Shown: piece after piece, positions 53,701 to 60,855 of the stretch
Layout of the letters: the number at the start of each line of letters is the position of its first letter
How positions within the stretch are numbered: the stretch's first letter is position 1
Assembly (NCBI GenBank): GCA_902826225.1
Contig: CADEED010000004.1
Location: forward strand, 22,053-86,052
Origin: an uncultured Pseudomonadota bacterium
GTDB lineage: Bacteria; Pseudomonadota; Gammaproteobacteria; Steroidobacterales; Steroidobacteraceae
Direction: 5' to 3'
DNA length: 64,000 bases
Made by a program: the position numbers and the translations under genes
Notes under the pieces: generated by a model
The model's input: only the letters and a program-made list of their open reading frames with translations
What the model was told of the DNA's origin: nothing
The model's database searches: none

Positions 53701-54099
53701 CGTGCGCAGGTATTCCTTGAACAGCGGCTCGCCGCGGAACATGACGAGGTACGGCGCGAGGTCGCGCTTCTCCGCGCCCTGGTAGGCGAACGGATACTCC
53801 TCCGCGTACGGCTCGAGGAAGAAGTCGAACGGGTTCAGCACCGCCATCTCGGCGACCAGGTCGACTTCGATCTTCAGCTCGCGCGTCTTCTCCGGGAACA
53901 CGAACCTGCCGAGATAGTTAGCCTCGGGATCCTGCTGCCAGTTGATGAAGTGCTTCGCGGGAGAGACACGCAGGGAGTACGACAGGATGCGCGTCCGGCA
54001 GTGTGGCGCGGGACGCAGCCGGACGACCTGCGGCCCGAGAGCCACGAGGCGATCGTACTTGTAGTGCGTGACGTGATTGAGCGCGACGTGGATGGACAC
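50755..54099 (-). CDS. Transglutaminase-DUF2126 protein
   Basis: A 1114-residue cytoplasmic protein. Residues about 3-90 are Bact_transglu_N. Residues about 165-260 are a transglutaminase core with C180 (KSGSCRDSAWLL), H229 (DLHAWCEVYLP) and D245 (WIGLDPTSG). From about 290 to the end is DUF2126, a large domain that itself resembles glutamine-synthetase-like or amidoligase folds; DVRLTMGGEPTFVSIDDPDG and GRHTGTGGGNHFVLGG are conserved. It is the first gene of the minus-strand unit and is divergent from the second ATP-grasp gene across 155 bp. The next gene starts 3 bp after its stop. Confidence 0.92.
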   Translation of the reverse strand: MSIHVALNHVTHYKYDRLVALGPQVVRLRPAPHCRTRILSYSLRVSPAKHFINWQQDPEANYLGRFVFPEKTRELKIEVDLVAEMAVLNPFDFFLEPYAEEYPFAYQGAEKRDLAPYLVMFRGEPLFKEYLRTIPRERKRTIDWLVELNLKLSRDIKYLIRMEPGVQTPELTLLRKSGSCRDSAWLLVQLMRHLGLAARFVSGYLIQLTADMKSLDGPSGPEKDFTDLHAWCEVYLPGAGWIGLDPTSGLLAGEGHIPLACTPEPVAAAPVTGAVEKAEVEFAHHMKVERVWEAPRVTKPYAEEQWSEIEKLGHQIDAQLLAGDVRLTMGGEPTFVSIDDPDGAEWNTTAMGPNKRRLAVDLYNRLRQRYAPTGLAHFGQGKWYPGEQLPRWSLNCFWRRDGEPIWQNPALLDDERPGRGVDAGLAGAFLASVAGRLGLAREHLFAAYEDAFYYLWRERRLPSNVDPFDSRLEDPLERARLAKIFEQGLDTVIGHVLPITRDPGSSSWRTGPWFLRRERCYLVPGDSPIGYRLPLDSQPWVSKSEYPYVHEPDPMAPPRPLPRAADIRRQFFGDPRDGDPAGGEPGMRKVARPREGIVAPLQPPAFLKSKAELTRTALCAEPRNGTLYLFMPPTHELEHYLELVTAIEATAEELGTPVVLEGYEPPKDPRLHSFRVTPDPGVIEVNIHPSSSWDELVERTTHLYEVARQGRLTTEKFMLDGRHTGTGGGNHFVLGGATPADSPFLRRPDLLRSLLAYWHNHPALSYLFSGLFVGPTSQAPRVDEARNDSLYELELAFRQLPPQGQNTPPWVVDRLFRNLLIDSTGNTHRSEFCIDKMFSPDGNTGRLGLLEMRAFEMPPHERMSLTQQLMLRSLIARFWRDPYVPARLARWGTELHDRFMLPYFIEQDLRDVVAEQNGAGFPLKTEWFAPHLEFRFPKYGDFAVSGAEVELRQALEPWHVMGEEGAAGGAVRYVDSSVERLQVKVTGLALDRYTLTCNGRCIPLRPTGTVGEFVAGVRYKAWQPPSALHPLLNSHAPLTFDLLDTWMGRSMGGAQYHVAHPGGRSYDTFPVNAFESESRRLARFVRMGHTPNKVSVPPESINPEFPFTLDLRKV

Positions 54100-54254
54100 G
54101 GCGGCATTCTACACACCACCCTAACAGCGAGGTTCGCACCAAAAGGCGCCAAGACAAGGCGTGCGGCACCATCCGGGAGCGCCCACGACGAGCGGCCGCA
54201 CTTTTTTGAACGCCGCCGGCGGCCTCTGGTATTTTGGCCCGAACCACTCCGACA

Positions 54255-55706
54255 ATGAAAACCGACTGGACGTCATACCCTTCTCCCGGAATCCACGACG
54301 AACTCGTGGGTCCCGGCGGTGGAGCACGCGCCGCGGGCCGCGCCCTGATGCGCTACCTGACCGAGATGGACGGCGACGAGATCGCCGTCCGGCAGCAGGC
54401 GGCGGAGCTCGCCATCAAGGCCATGGGCATCACGTTCACCGTCTACCACGAGCAGGATGGCTCCATCGACCGCGCCTGGCCGCTCGACATCATCCCGCGA
54501 ACGATCTCGCGCAAGGAGTGGCAAAAGATCGAGGCCGGCCTCAAGCAGCGCGCGGCCGCGCTCAACCTCTTCATCGATGACGTCTACCACGAGCAGAGAT
54601 TCCTCAAGGACGGGCTCATGCCCGCCTCGATCATCGCGACCTCGAAGAACTACCGTCCGAACGTGAAGGGCATCGATCCGCCGCTCGGCACGTGGGCGCA
54701 CATCTGCGGCTCCGACCTGATCCGCGACAAGGACGGCACCGTCTACGTGCTCGAAGACAACCTGCGCGTGCCGTCCGGCGTTTCGTACATGCTCGAGAAT
54801 CGGCAGGTCGTGAAGCGTGTGTTCCCGGAACTCTTCGAGAGCGCGGCGATCCTGCCCGTCGACGACTATCCGTCCCAGCTCTACGACATGCTGGTCGCGC
54901 TCTCGCCGCGCAAGGAGACGCGCCCCGAAGTCGTGGTGCTCACGCCCGGCATCTACAACTCCGCGTACTTCGAGCACTCTTACCTCGCGCGCCAGATGGG
55001 CTGCGAGCTCGTCGAGGGCCGCGACCTGGCGGTGGACAGCGACGACTGCGTGTACATGCAGACGGTGCGCGGCTGGACGCGGGTCGACGTCATTTACCGG
55101 CGCATCGACGACGACTTCCTCGACCAGGAAGTCTTCCGCAAGGACTCCTCGCTCGGCGTGCCCGGCCTGATGCGTGCGTGGGCCAAGGGCAATGTCGCGC
55201 TCGCCAACGCGCCAGGCGCGGGCGTCGCGGACGACAAACTCGTCTATACGTACGTTCCGGACATGATCAAGTACTACCTAGGCGAGGATGCGATCCTGCC
55301 AAACGTGCCGTCGTGGCGTTGCGGCGAGGACAAACAGCTCGCGCACGTACTCGACAATCTCGAGCAGCTCGTCGTCAAGCCGGTCGACGGCTCCGGCGGC
55401 TACGGCATGCTCATGGGGCCGATGTCGACGAAAGCGGAGCGCGGCAAGTTCGCCGATTCGCTGAAGTCGGACCCGCGCAGCTTCATCGCGCAGCCGGTGG
55501 TCACCCTGTCCACTGTGCCGACGCTCGTGAGCGACCGGCTCGAGCCGCGGCACGTGGACCTCAGGCCGTTCATCCTCTCGGGCCGCGAAATCCACGTGAC
55601 GACGGGCGGCCTGACGCGCGTCGCGCTGCGCAAGGGATCGCTGGTGGTGAACTCGTCGCAGGGCGGCGGCAGCAAGGACACGTGGATCGTGGATACGGAT
55701 AGTTAG
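54255..55706 (+). CDS. Circularly permuted type 2 ATP-grasp protein
   Basis: A 483-residue cytoplasmic protein. FTVYHEQDGSIDRAWPLDII, NLRVPSGVSYMLENRQ, VVLTPGIYNSAYFEHSYLAR, VKPVDGSGGYGMLMGP and LVVNSSQGGGSKDTWIVD are hallmark stretches of the DUF404/DUF407 ATP-grasp family. It is predicted to be an amide or peptide ligase. It is paralogous to the first half of the fusion at 48304. Its stop codon is directly followed by the ATG of the alpha-E gene, with no gap. A TATTTT box about 20 bases before the ATG may be its -10. Confidence 0.92.
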   Translation: MKTDWTSYPSPGIHDELVGPGGGARAAGRALMRYLTEMDGDEIAVRQQAAELAIKAMGITFTVYHEQDGSIDRAWPLDIIPRTISRKEWQKIEAGLKQRAAALNLFIDDVYHEQRFLKDGLMPASIIATSKNYRPNVKGIDPPLGTWAHICGSDLIRDKDGTVYVLEDNLRVPSGVSYMLENRQVVKRVFPELFESAAILPVDDYPSQLYDMLVALSPRKETRPEVVVLTPGIYNSAYFEHSYLARQMGCELVEGRDLAVDSDDCVYMQTVRGWTRVDVIYRRIDDDFLDQEVFRKDSSLGVPGLMRAWAKGNVALANAPGAGVADDKLVYTYVPDMIKYYLGEDAILPNVPSWRCGEDKQLAHVLDNLEQLVVKPVDGSGGYGMLMGPMSTKAERGKFADSLKSDPRSFIAQPVVTLSTVPTLVSDRLEPRHVDLRPFILSGREIHVTTGGLTRVALRKGSLVVNSSQGGGSKDTWIVDTDS

Positions 55707-56723
55707 ATGCTGGCACGGGTCGTCGAAAACGTATTCTGGTTGACGCGGTATCTCGAACGCGCGGAGAACACCGCGCGTCTCATCGGCGTCAACACCAACC
55801 TGTTGCTGGACCTGCCGGGCGGCATCGCGCCGGGCTGGCTGCCGCTCGTCGACATCTCGGGCAACCGCGCCGAGTTCGATGCGCGCGGCACGAAGGGCGA
55901 GGAGCGCGACGTCGTCCAGTTCCTGATGGCCGAAGAGAAGAACCCCGGCTCCATCGCGACCTCCTTGCGCATGGCGCGCGAGAACGCGCGCACGCTGCGC
56001 GAGATCCTGCCGGCCGAGGCGTGGGAGCTGCTGAACCAGTTCTTCGCCGACTTCACGAAGGACCTGCCCACCGGCATCAACAAGCGTTCGCGCTTCGAAT
56101 TCCTGAAACGCATCGTCATCACGCTGCAGACCATCGCCGGGATGCTCGACGGCACGATGAATCGCAACGATGCGTACACGTTCGCGCGGATCGGCCGCAA
56201 TCTCGAACGCGCGGACATGACCAGCCGCATCGTCGACGTCCGCTCGGCGCAGTTGCTGCCGGCCGAAACGCCGGAGCTGCGCCCGTTCGAGACCGTGCAG
56301 TGGATGAGCGTGTTGAAGAGTCTCTCCGGCTACCAGATGTACCGGCTCAAGATGCGCACGCGCGTGCGGCGTGACGACGTGCTCCAGTTCCTGTTGCGCG
56401 ACGACGAGTTCCCGCGCTCGTGCCGCTTCTGCCTGACGCAGGTCGAGGCGTCATTGGCGACGCTGCCGCGCAGCGAGGGCGTGCTCGAGGTGCTGCAGGG
56501 TGCGGAGCGGTTCATCGACCGCGCGGCGCTCGCGACGCTGGACCAGCCTGGCATGCACGCGCTGATCGACGAGATCCAGCTGCACATCAGCAACGTCCAC
56601 GCGCGCCTTGCCGGGATCTATTTCCCGTCGGGCGAGGTCGCGGGCGTGCTGCGCATGCGGCCGAGCCAGTCGCAGTCGCAGCGGCAGAGTTCGCTGTCCT
56701 TCGGGGACGCCGCCAAGGCTTGA
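55707..56723 (+). CDS. Alpha-E domain protein (DUF403)
   Basis: A 338-residue all-helical protein that begins LARVVENVFWLTRYLERAEN, the hallmark of alpha-E proteins. The family always seems to travel with the permuted ATP-grasp enzymes and may bind a carrier or product, but its activity is not established to my knowledge. It starts on the base after the ATP-grasp stop, so translation is coupled. The C-terminus is a short Gln/Ser-rich tail. It matches the second half of the fusion at 48304. Confidence 0.9.
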   Translation: MLARVVENVFWLTRYLERAENTARLIGVNTNLLLDLPGGIAPGWLPLVDISGNRAEFDARGTKGEERDVVQFLMAEEKNPGSIATSLRMARENARTLREILPAEAWELLNQFFADFTKDLPTGINKRSRFEFLKRIVITLQTIAGMLDGTMNRNDAYTFARIGRNLERADMTSRIVDVRSAQLLPAETPELRPFETVQWMSVLKSLSGYQMYRLKMRTRVRRDDVLQFLLRDDEFPRSCRFCLTQVEASLATLPRSEGVLEVLQGAERFIDRAALATLDQPGMHALIDEIQLHISNVHARLAGIYFPSGEVAGVLRMRPSQSQSQRQSSLSFGDAAKA

Positions 56724-56743
56724 GGCGGCCTCCCGGCCACTAT

Positions 56744-57838
56744 CTACCGGTCAGCGGATGCCTTGCGCCCACCGGGCTCGATCTTCCTCGACGTCGTCAT
56801 GTGCTGCTCGAGCACACAGCGCGCCGTCTCGGCCGCACGCCCGACGAGCTCGCGCGCGCCCGCGCGCAGGTGATCGCTCGCCTCGACGAAATCCACGTTG
56901 CGCTCCATGTCCTCGGCTTCCCAGCCCAGCGAGTGCGCGATGAACGGGAACTGCGGCAGCAGGAATCCGATCTCGCTGAAGAAGCCCATCATCTGCCCGG
57001 CCACGGCCTGGATGCCGTCCTGCCCGCCCGTGATGATGAACGCCGCGACCTTGTTGCGGATCATCACCTTGTCGTTGATGGTGATCTGGTTCTGGATGCA
57101 GTTCATGCGCTCGACCATCTTGTAGTAGAGCGAGCTCGCCGCACCCCAGCGGATCGGCGTGGAGACGATCAGGATGTCGGCCCAGAACACCGCCATGTCG
57201 TAGACCCGGTCGAGCTGGTCGGTCTGGTCCATCGACGTGATCGAACACGGCCACGTGCACGCCTTCGCCGCCTTCGAGTAGTAGCCCTCGCAGTGGCGGA
57301 AGTTGAGGTCGTTGAGCCTGATCAGTTTCGTCTCCGCGCCGAGCGCGGCTTTCGCATGATCGAGCGCGACGGTGAGCAGGTGCTCGGATGTCGAGAAGCG
57401 CGGGTTCTTCGGATCCATCGCCGTCGTCGAGATGCCGCCGACGCGCAAGCCCCCCGGCGCGCGGTCGAGCGAACGCTCGAGCGGATGCGCCTCGTGCGGC
57501 AGGTGGCCGCGCTTGCTCACGGGCTTCGCGGTCACCAACAACCGTCCGTTCTCCTCCTTCACGCCGTAGCCCGGGACCTTGTCGGCCTCGTAGCCCGGCT
57601 CACCCTCGCCCGTGCAGCGATGGAATTTGTACTGGTGCCAGGGGCAGACGACGAACTCGCCGTCGAGCCGTCCCTTGCCCAGCGGTCCGCCGACGTGATT
57701 GCAGACATTCGAGATCACGCCGAATTTCCCGTCCTTGAACGAGACGGCCACCTTGCGTTCGCCGAGCGAGGCTTCGCGCAGCGGCTGGCGCCTGAAATCC
57801 TCGGCCGCGCCGACGTCGATCCATTCCTCTGCTGCCAT
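56744..57838 (-). CDS. Rieske [2Fe-2S] domain fused to a flavodoxin-like NAD(P)H-dependent FMN reductase
   Basis: A 364-residue fusion. The N-terminal Rieske domain (about residues 5-105) has C46-N-H48 and C65-PW-H68. The C-terminal flavodoxin-like domain (about 130-345) has ILIVSTPIRWGAASSLYYKM and FIITGGQDGIQAVAGQMMGF, the pattern of NADPH-dependent FMN reductases. It may pass electrons between flavin and the iron-sulfur centre within one chain. I chose the ATG at 57838, which begins the Rieske homology. It is divergent from the MFS carrier, with 82 bp between the starts. Confidence 0.87.
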   Translation of the reverse strand: MAAEEWIDVGAAEDFRRQPLREASLGERKVAVSFKDGKFGVISNVCNHVGGPLGKGRLDGEFVVCPWHQYKFHRCTGEGEPGYEADKVPGYGVKEENGRLLVTAKPVSKRGHLPHEAHPLERSLDRAPGGLRVGGISTTAMDPKNPRFSTSEHLLTVALDHAKAALGAETKLIRLNDLNFRHCEGYYSKAAKACTWPCSITSMDQTDQLDRVYDMAVFWADILIVSTPIRWGAASSLYYKMVERMNCIQNQITINDKVMIRNKVAAFIITGGQDGIQAVAGQMMGFFSEIGFLLPQFPFIAHSLGWEAEDMERNVDFVEASDHLRAGARELVGRAAETARCVLEQHMTTSRKIEPGGRKASADR

Positions 57839-57920
57839 GACTGCTCTCCGCTCGCGAGATGCGCATGATATCGCCGAAACTCGCCTAGACTGCGCGGGAA
57901 CGCATGGCGGGGAGAACGCA

Positions 57921-59216
57921 TTGATCACCGAGCAGGAGATGGAGCGCGCGACGATGGCGCGCGTCACGTGGCGGCTGCTGCCGTTCCTGCTGCTCCTCTA
58001 CATCATCTCGTGGCTCGATCGCGTCAACGTCGGGTTCGCGAAGCTGCAGATGAACGAGGATCTCGGCCTCTCCGACACGATGTACGGCTTCGGCGCGGGC
58101 ATCTTCTTCCTGGCGTACGCGGCCTGCGAGATCCCGAGCAACCTGCTGCTCGTACGCTACGGCGCGCGGATCTGGATCGCGCGAATCATGATCACGTGGG
58201 GTCTCATTTCCGCCGGCATGATGTTCGTGCAGGGGGAGTGGAGCTTCTACTTCATGCGCGTGCTCCTCGGCGCGGCGGAAGCGGGATTCCTCCCCGGCAT
58301 CGTCTACTACCTCAGTCAATGGTTCCCGCGCGCGCACCGGGCGAAAGCAGTGTCCTGGTTCATGATCGGCATCCCGCTGTCGATCGTGTTTGGCGGCCCG
58401 CTGTCCGGATGGTTGTTGGGCTTCGACGGTCACCTCGGTCTGCACGGCTGGCAGTGGATGTTCCTGGTCGAGGGCCTGCCCGCGGTTCTACTGGGCTTCG
58501 TGGTGCTCGGCTTCCTCACGGAGAAGCCGGCCGACGCACGCTGGCTCACTGCGGAGCAACGCACCTGGCTGAGTGGGCGCATCGAAGCCGAGCACAACGC
58601 GGCCGTCGCCCAACATGGCGTGTCGCTGAGGCAGGCGCTCGCGCATCCCACGGTGTGGATGCTCGCGGTCATCATGTTCTGCTGCCAGACCGGCAGTTAC
58701 GGTCTCACGCTCTGGGTCCCGACGATCGTGAAGGGTCTTTCGGGCTACACCGATCTGCAGGTCGGGCTCTTTTCCGCGATCCCGTACATCGCCGCGGCGA
58801 TCGGCATGGTGTTGATCGGCCGCAGCTCCGACCGAACCGGCGAGCGGTTCCTGCATGTCGCCGTGCCGTCAGCCATCGGTGCGCTCGGATTCGTCGCGAC
58901 CGGCATGATCTCGGCACCGATGGCCGCGATGGTGGCGCTCTCCGTCGCCGCGGTGGGCGACTACGCGACGCGCGGCCCGTTCTGGGCGCTACCGGGGCGG
59001 TTCCTGTCGGGTAGTTCGGCGGCCGCAGGCATCGCGCTGATCAACGCGATGGGCGCGGTCGGCGGGTTCATCGGGCCGTATGCCGTGGGCTATCTCAAGG
59101 ATACGACCGGCAGCTTCCGCAGCCCGCTCTATCTACTGGCCGGGATCCTCATGGCGGGCGCCGTGCTGACGCTGTTCCTGCGCAAGTCGTCCGTACTGGC
59201 CACGACGAAGGACTGA
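57921..59216 (+). CDS. MFS transporter of the anion:cation symporter (ACS) family
   Basis: A 431-residue carrier with 12 membrane segments. LLLYIISWLDRVNVGFAKLQ in TM1-2 and SQWFPRAHRAKAVSWFMIGIPL in the middle are the ACS signature, the group that imports tartrate, phthalate, glucarate and similar organic acids. The start appears to be a TTG at 57921 with a GGGGAG ribosome site; frame continues upstream without a better start. A TAGACT box at 57886-57891 may be the -10. A neighbouring Rieske-flavin enzyme could act on the imported compound (inference). Confidence 0.9.
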   Translation: MITEQEMERATMARVTWRLLPFLLLLYIISWLDRVNVGFAKLQMNEDLGLSDTMYGFGAGIFFLAYAACEIPSNLLLVRYGARIWIARIMITWGLISAGMMFVQGEWSFYFMRVLLGAAEAGFLPGIVYYLSQWFPRAHRAKAVSWFMIGIPLSIVFGGPLSGWLLGFDGHLGLHGWQWMFLVEGLPAVLLGFVVLGFLTEKPADARWLTAEQRTWLSGRIEAEHNAAVAQHGVSLRQALAHPTVWMLAVIMFCCQTGSYGLTLWVPTIVKGLSGYTDLQVGLFSAIPYIAAAIGMVLIGRSSDRTGERFLHVAVPSAIGALGFVATGMISAPMAAMVALSVAAVGDYATRGPFWALPGRFLSGSSAAAGIALINAMGAVGGFIGPYAVGYLKDTTGSFRSPLYLLAGILMAGAVLTLFLRKSSVLATTKD

Positions 59217-59224
59217 GGAGTCAG

Positions 59225-59285
59225 AAAAAAGGGGTCAGATCTATTTTCCGCGGCCGCCGCGGAAAATAGATCTGACCCCTTTTTT
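59225..59285. repeat. 61-bp perfect palindrome, REP-like element and bidirectional terminator
   Basis: Two exact 29-base arms (59225-59253 and 59257-59285) enclose a 3-base loop CCG. Each arm runs A6, GGGGTCAGATCTATTTTC, CGCGG, so that both strands end in six T after the stem. The core word GGGGTCAGATCTATTTTC is one I recall as a dispersed repeat in many proteobacteria. It starts 9 bp after the MFS stop and could terminate transcription from either side. Confidence 0.88.
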
Positions 59286-59848
59286 CGGCACCACTTTCCG
59301 GGCTCGATCGGCCGCCGATGACCAACCGTCCCGTGCTCCTGCACGCGAACACCCTGCGGGTCCGGTTCGGCTCGCAAGACTGCACGGCACCCGCCAAATA
59401 GTTAGGGCAAAAGAAAACGCCGCCTGTTGCCAGGCGGCGTTTCGGTCGAAGGACTCCGATCCAGCCCCTCATCCCCCCTCTCGACTCACTTCCCGCGAAG
59501 TGACGCATTTGTACGCCTCGCCGCGACAGAAGGAAAGGGGTCTGTAGCGGGAACGCGACCCGGAAGTACGCGCAAGTGCCGGCCATTCCGGCAGCTGTGG
59601 ACTGCGCACAACGCCCCCGGCAGGGCTCTGGCCCGGCCGTCTATCCCTTTCGGGACGTCGATTGCGCGAAAAAGGGAGCACCTCCCGCCTGTCCGACCGC
59701 CAGACGCGGCGGGTCCCGTTCGCGCCGTCTAATGACCGCTCGCGACCCTCACCGCGTCTGCCGTCGCAATACCCGGCGCGGGTGGGTCGCCACGACGAAC
59801 ATGCCGCCACCCCGACATGTCGTCGGCAACTCAAAGTAAAGGTGATAC
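59286..59848. other. Intergenic region with one further terminator-like hairpin
   Basis: This 563-bp region has no convincing coding frame; open frames in it include the REP element or lack codon structure. It contains a TAGTTAG word at 59399-59405 and a 12-bp hairpin at 59415-59442. The DUF4136 gene's ribosome site (AAAGGTGAT) is at its right edge. The part before 59400 may be remnant sequence brought with the REP element. Confidence 0.5.
59415..59442. terminator. Terminator-like hairpin
   Basis: AAACGCCGCCTG pairs perfectly with CAGGCGGCGTTT around a TTGC loop. The A/T ends of the stem are symmetrical, so it could act on either strand, but the T-run is only three bases. Confidence 0.65.
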
Positions 59849-60421
59849 ATGCGAAAGCTGATTGGAAAACTAGAATCCCCCGTCTTCCTGGCGATGCTGC
59901 TGATCAAGGCGATCCTCGTGGTCGCGGTGCTCACGGGCTGCACGACGGCCCCCGACGTGCGCATCGACAAGGCCCCGGCGGCGAACCTTTCCCAGTACCG
60001 TACGTTTGGTTTCTACGACCATCTGCCGACGGACAAGGGCAGTTCGTACACGAGCATCATGAGCTCGCGCCTCAAGCAGTCCACGCGCGATGAGCTCGAG
60101 CGTCACGGTTATGTCTACAGCGACAAGAACCCCGACCTCAAGGTGAACTTCAACGTCCAGGTCACCGAGCGCCAGGAGCTGCGCAGCTACCCGACGAGCA
60201 ATGGCGTGTTCGTGCGCCGGGCCGGCCTGCAGGACTACAGCCTGGTCAACTACCGCCAGGGCACGGTCAGCATCGACCTCGTGGACAACCACCTGAAGTC
60301 GCTGGTCTGGCAGGGCATCGCCGACGGCCGCGTCGACGACAAGATGATCGAAGACCCGGGCAAGTCGATCGACACCGTCGTGAAGCACATCTTCGTGGGC
60401 TTCCCGCTCAGCCAGAAGTGA
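59849..60421 (+). CDS. DUF4136 lipoprotein
   Basis: A 190-residue lipoprotein: the export segment ends in the lipobox VLTGC at about residue 31. The DUF4136 domain follows, with YRTFGFYDHLPTDKGSSYTS, NPDLKVNFNVQVTERQELRS, GTVSIDLVDNHLKSLVWQGI and VKHIFVGFPLSQK. The family is found in the periplasm or on the outer membrane and has no assigned role. The start at 59849 has AAAGGTGAT upstream. A perfect hairpin follows the stop. Confidence 0.88.
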   Translation: MRKLIGKLESPVFLAMLLIKAILVVAVLTGCTTAPDVRIDKAPAANLSQYRTFGFYDHLPTDKGSSYTSIMSSRLKQSTRDELERHGYVYSDKNPDLKVNFNVQVTERQELRSYPTSNGVFVRRAGLQDYSLVNYRQGTVSIDLVDNHLKSLVWQGIADGRVDDKMIEDPGKSIDTVVKHIFVGFPLSQK

Positions 60422-60432
60422 GCCGGCTACGG

Positions 60433-60463
60433 GGTGACGGTCACCGCGAGGGTGACCGTCACC
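60433..60463. repeat. 13-bp perfect inverted repeat downstream of the DUF4136 gene
   Basis: GGTGACGGTCACC (60433-60445) pairs with GGTGACCGTCACC (60451-60463) around GCGAG. Each arm is itself nearly palindromic, so a cruciform or protein site is also possible. There is no T-run, so intrinsic termination would be weak. Confidence 0.7.
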
Positions 60464-60616
60464 GTCGCCCGCGGCAAGGCGGCATGGATCTCCCCGTCGA
60501 GCTCGCGGTCGCGTTGCTGCCCGCGGCGCCCGCCGCGCCCAACTGCTTCCCTCTCGCGGCCGGCACCGAACCCCGGACGCGCCCAAGCCGCAGGATTTCA
60601 TGGATCCCAACTACCC

Positions 60617-60855
60617 GGGCGCTGGCAGATGTCGGTGGAGGCAGCGGTGAAGGTGCTGCGCGAGCAAGAGCGTCTACCGGCGCGAGCCGACGGACCTCGA
60701 TGAGCTGCTCTCCGACAAATACCAGTTGAGCCTCGGGTTCAGGCACCGCTTCGACTGCTGCGTGGTGTCATTCGCGGTCACGGAGAATCTGTAGAATCTG
60801 AACAACACGCCGGATGTGGGATTTTTAAGGCCGGCTTCGCCTATGTCCCGGGATC
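60617..60855 (+). pseudogene. Decayed beta-barrel (DUF3187-like) gene, C-terminal remnant
   Basis: Translation in shifting frames gives GRWQMSVEAAVKV (60617 on), then after a +1 shift KSVYRREPTDLDELLSDKYQ (60666 on), LSLGFRHRFDCCVVSFAVTE, then a stop at 60792. The stop comes from a 9-base tandem duplication (TAGAATCTG). Beyond it the sense continues as NNTPDVGF and, after a further shift, GFAYVPGS. The pattern of alternating residues and TEN..NNTPDVG recalls DUF3187 outer-membrane proteins. No start or signal peptide is left. Its 3' end runs into the 3' end of the GGDEF/EAL gene. Confidence 0.6.

Noticed and set aside
59286..59410. Possible tRNA on the minus strand beside the REP palindrome
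   Set aside because: No cloverleaf could be drawn: there is no 7-bp acceptor pairing or GGTTCGAATCC-like T arm.
60434..60703. Short open frame after the DUF4136 gene
   Set aside because: Ser/Arg/Pro-rich translation with no ribosome site. A different, shifted frame gives the beta-barrel remnant, which explains the region better.
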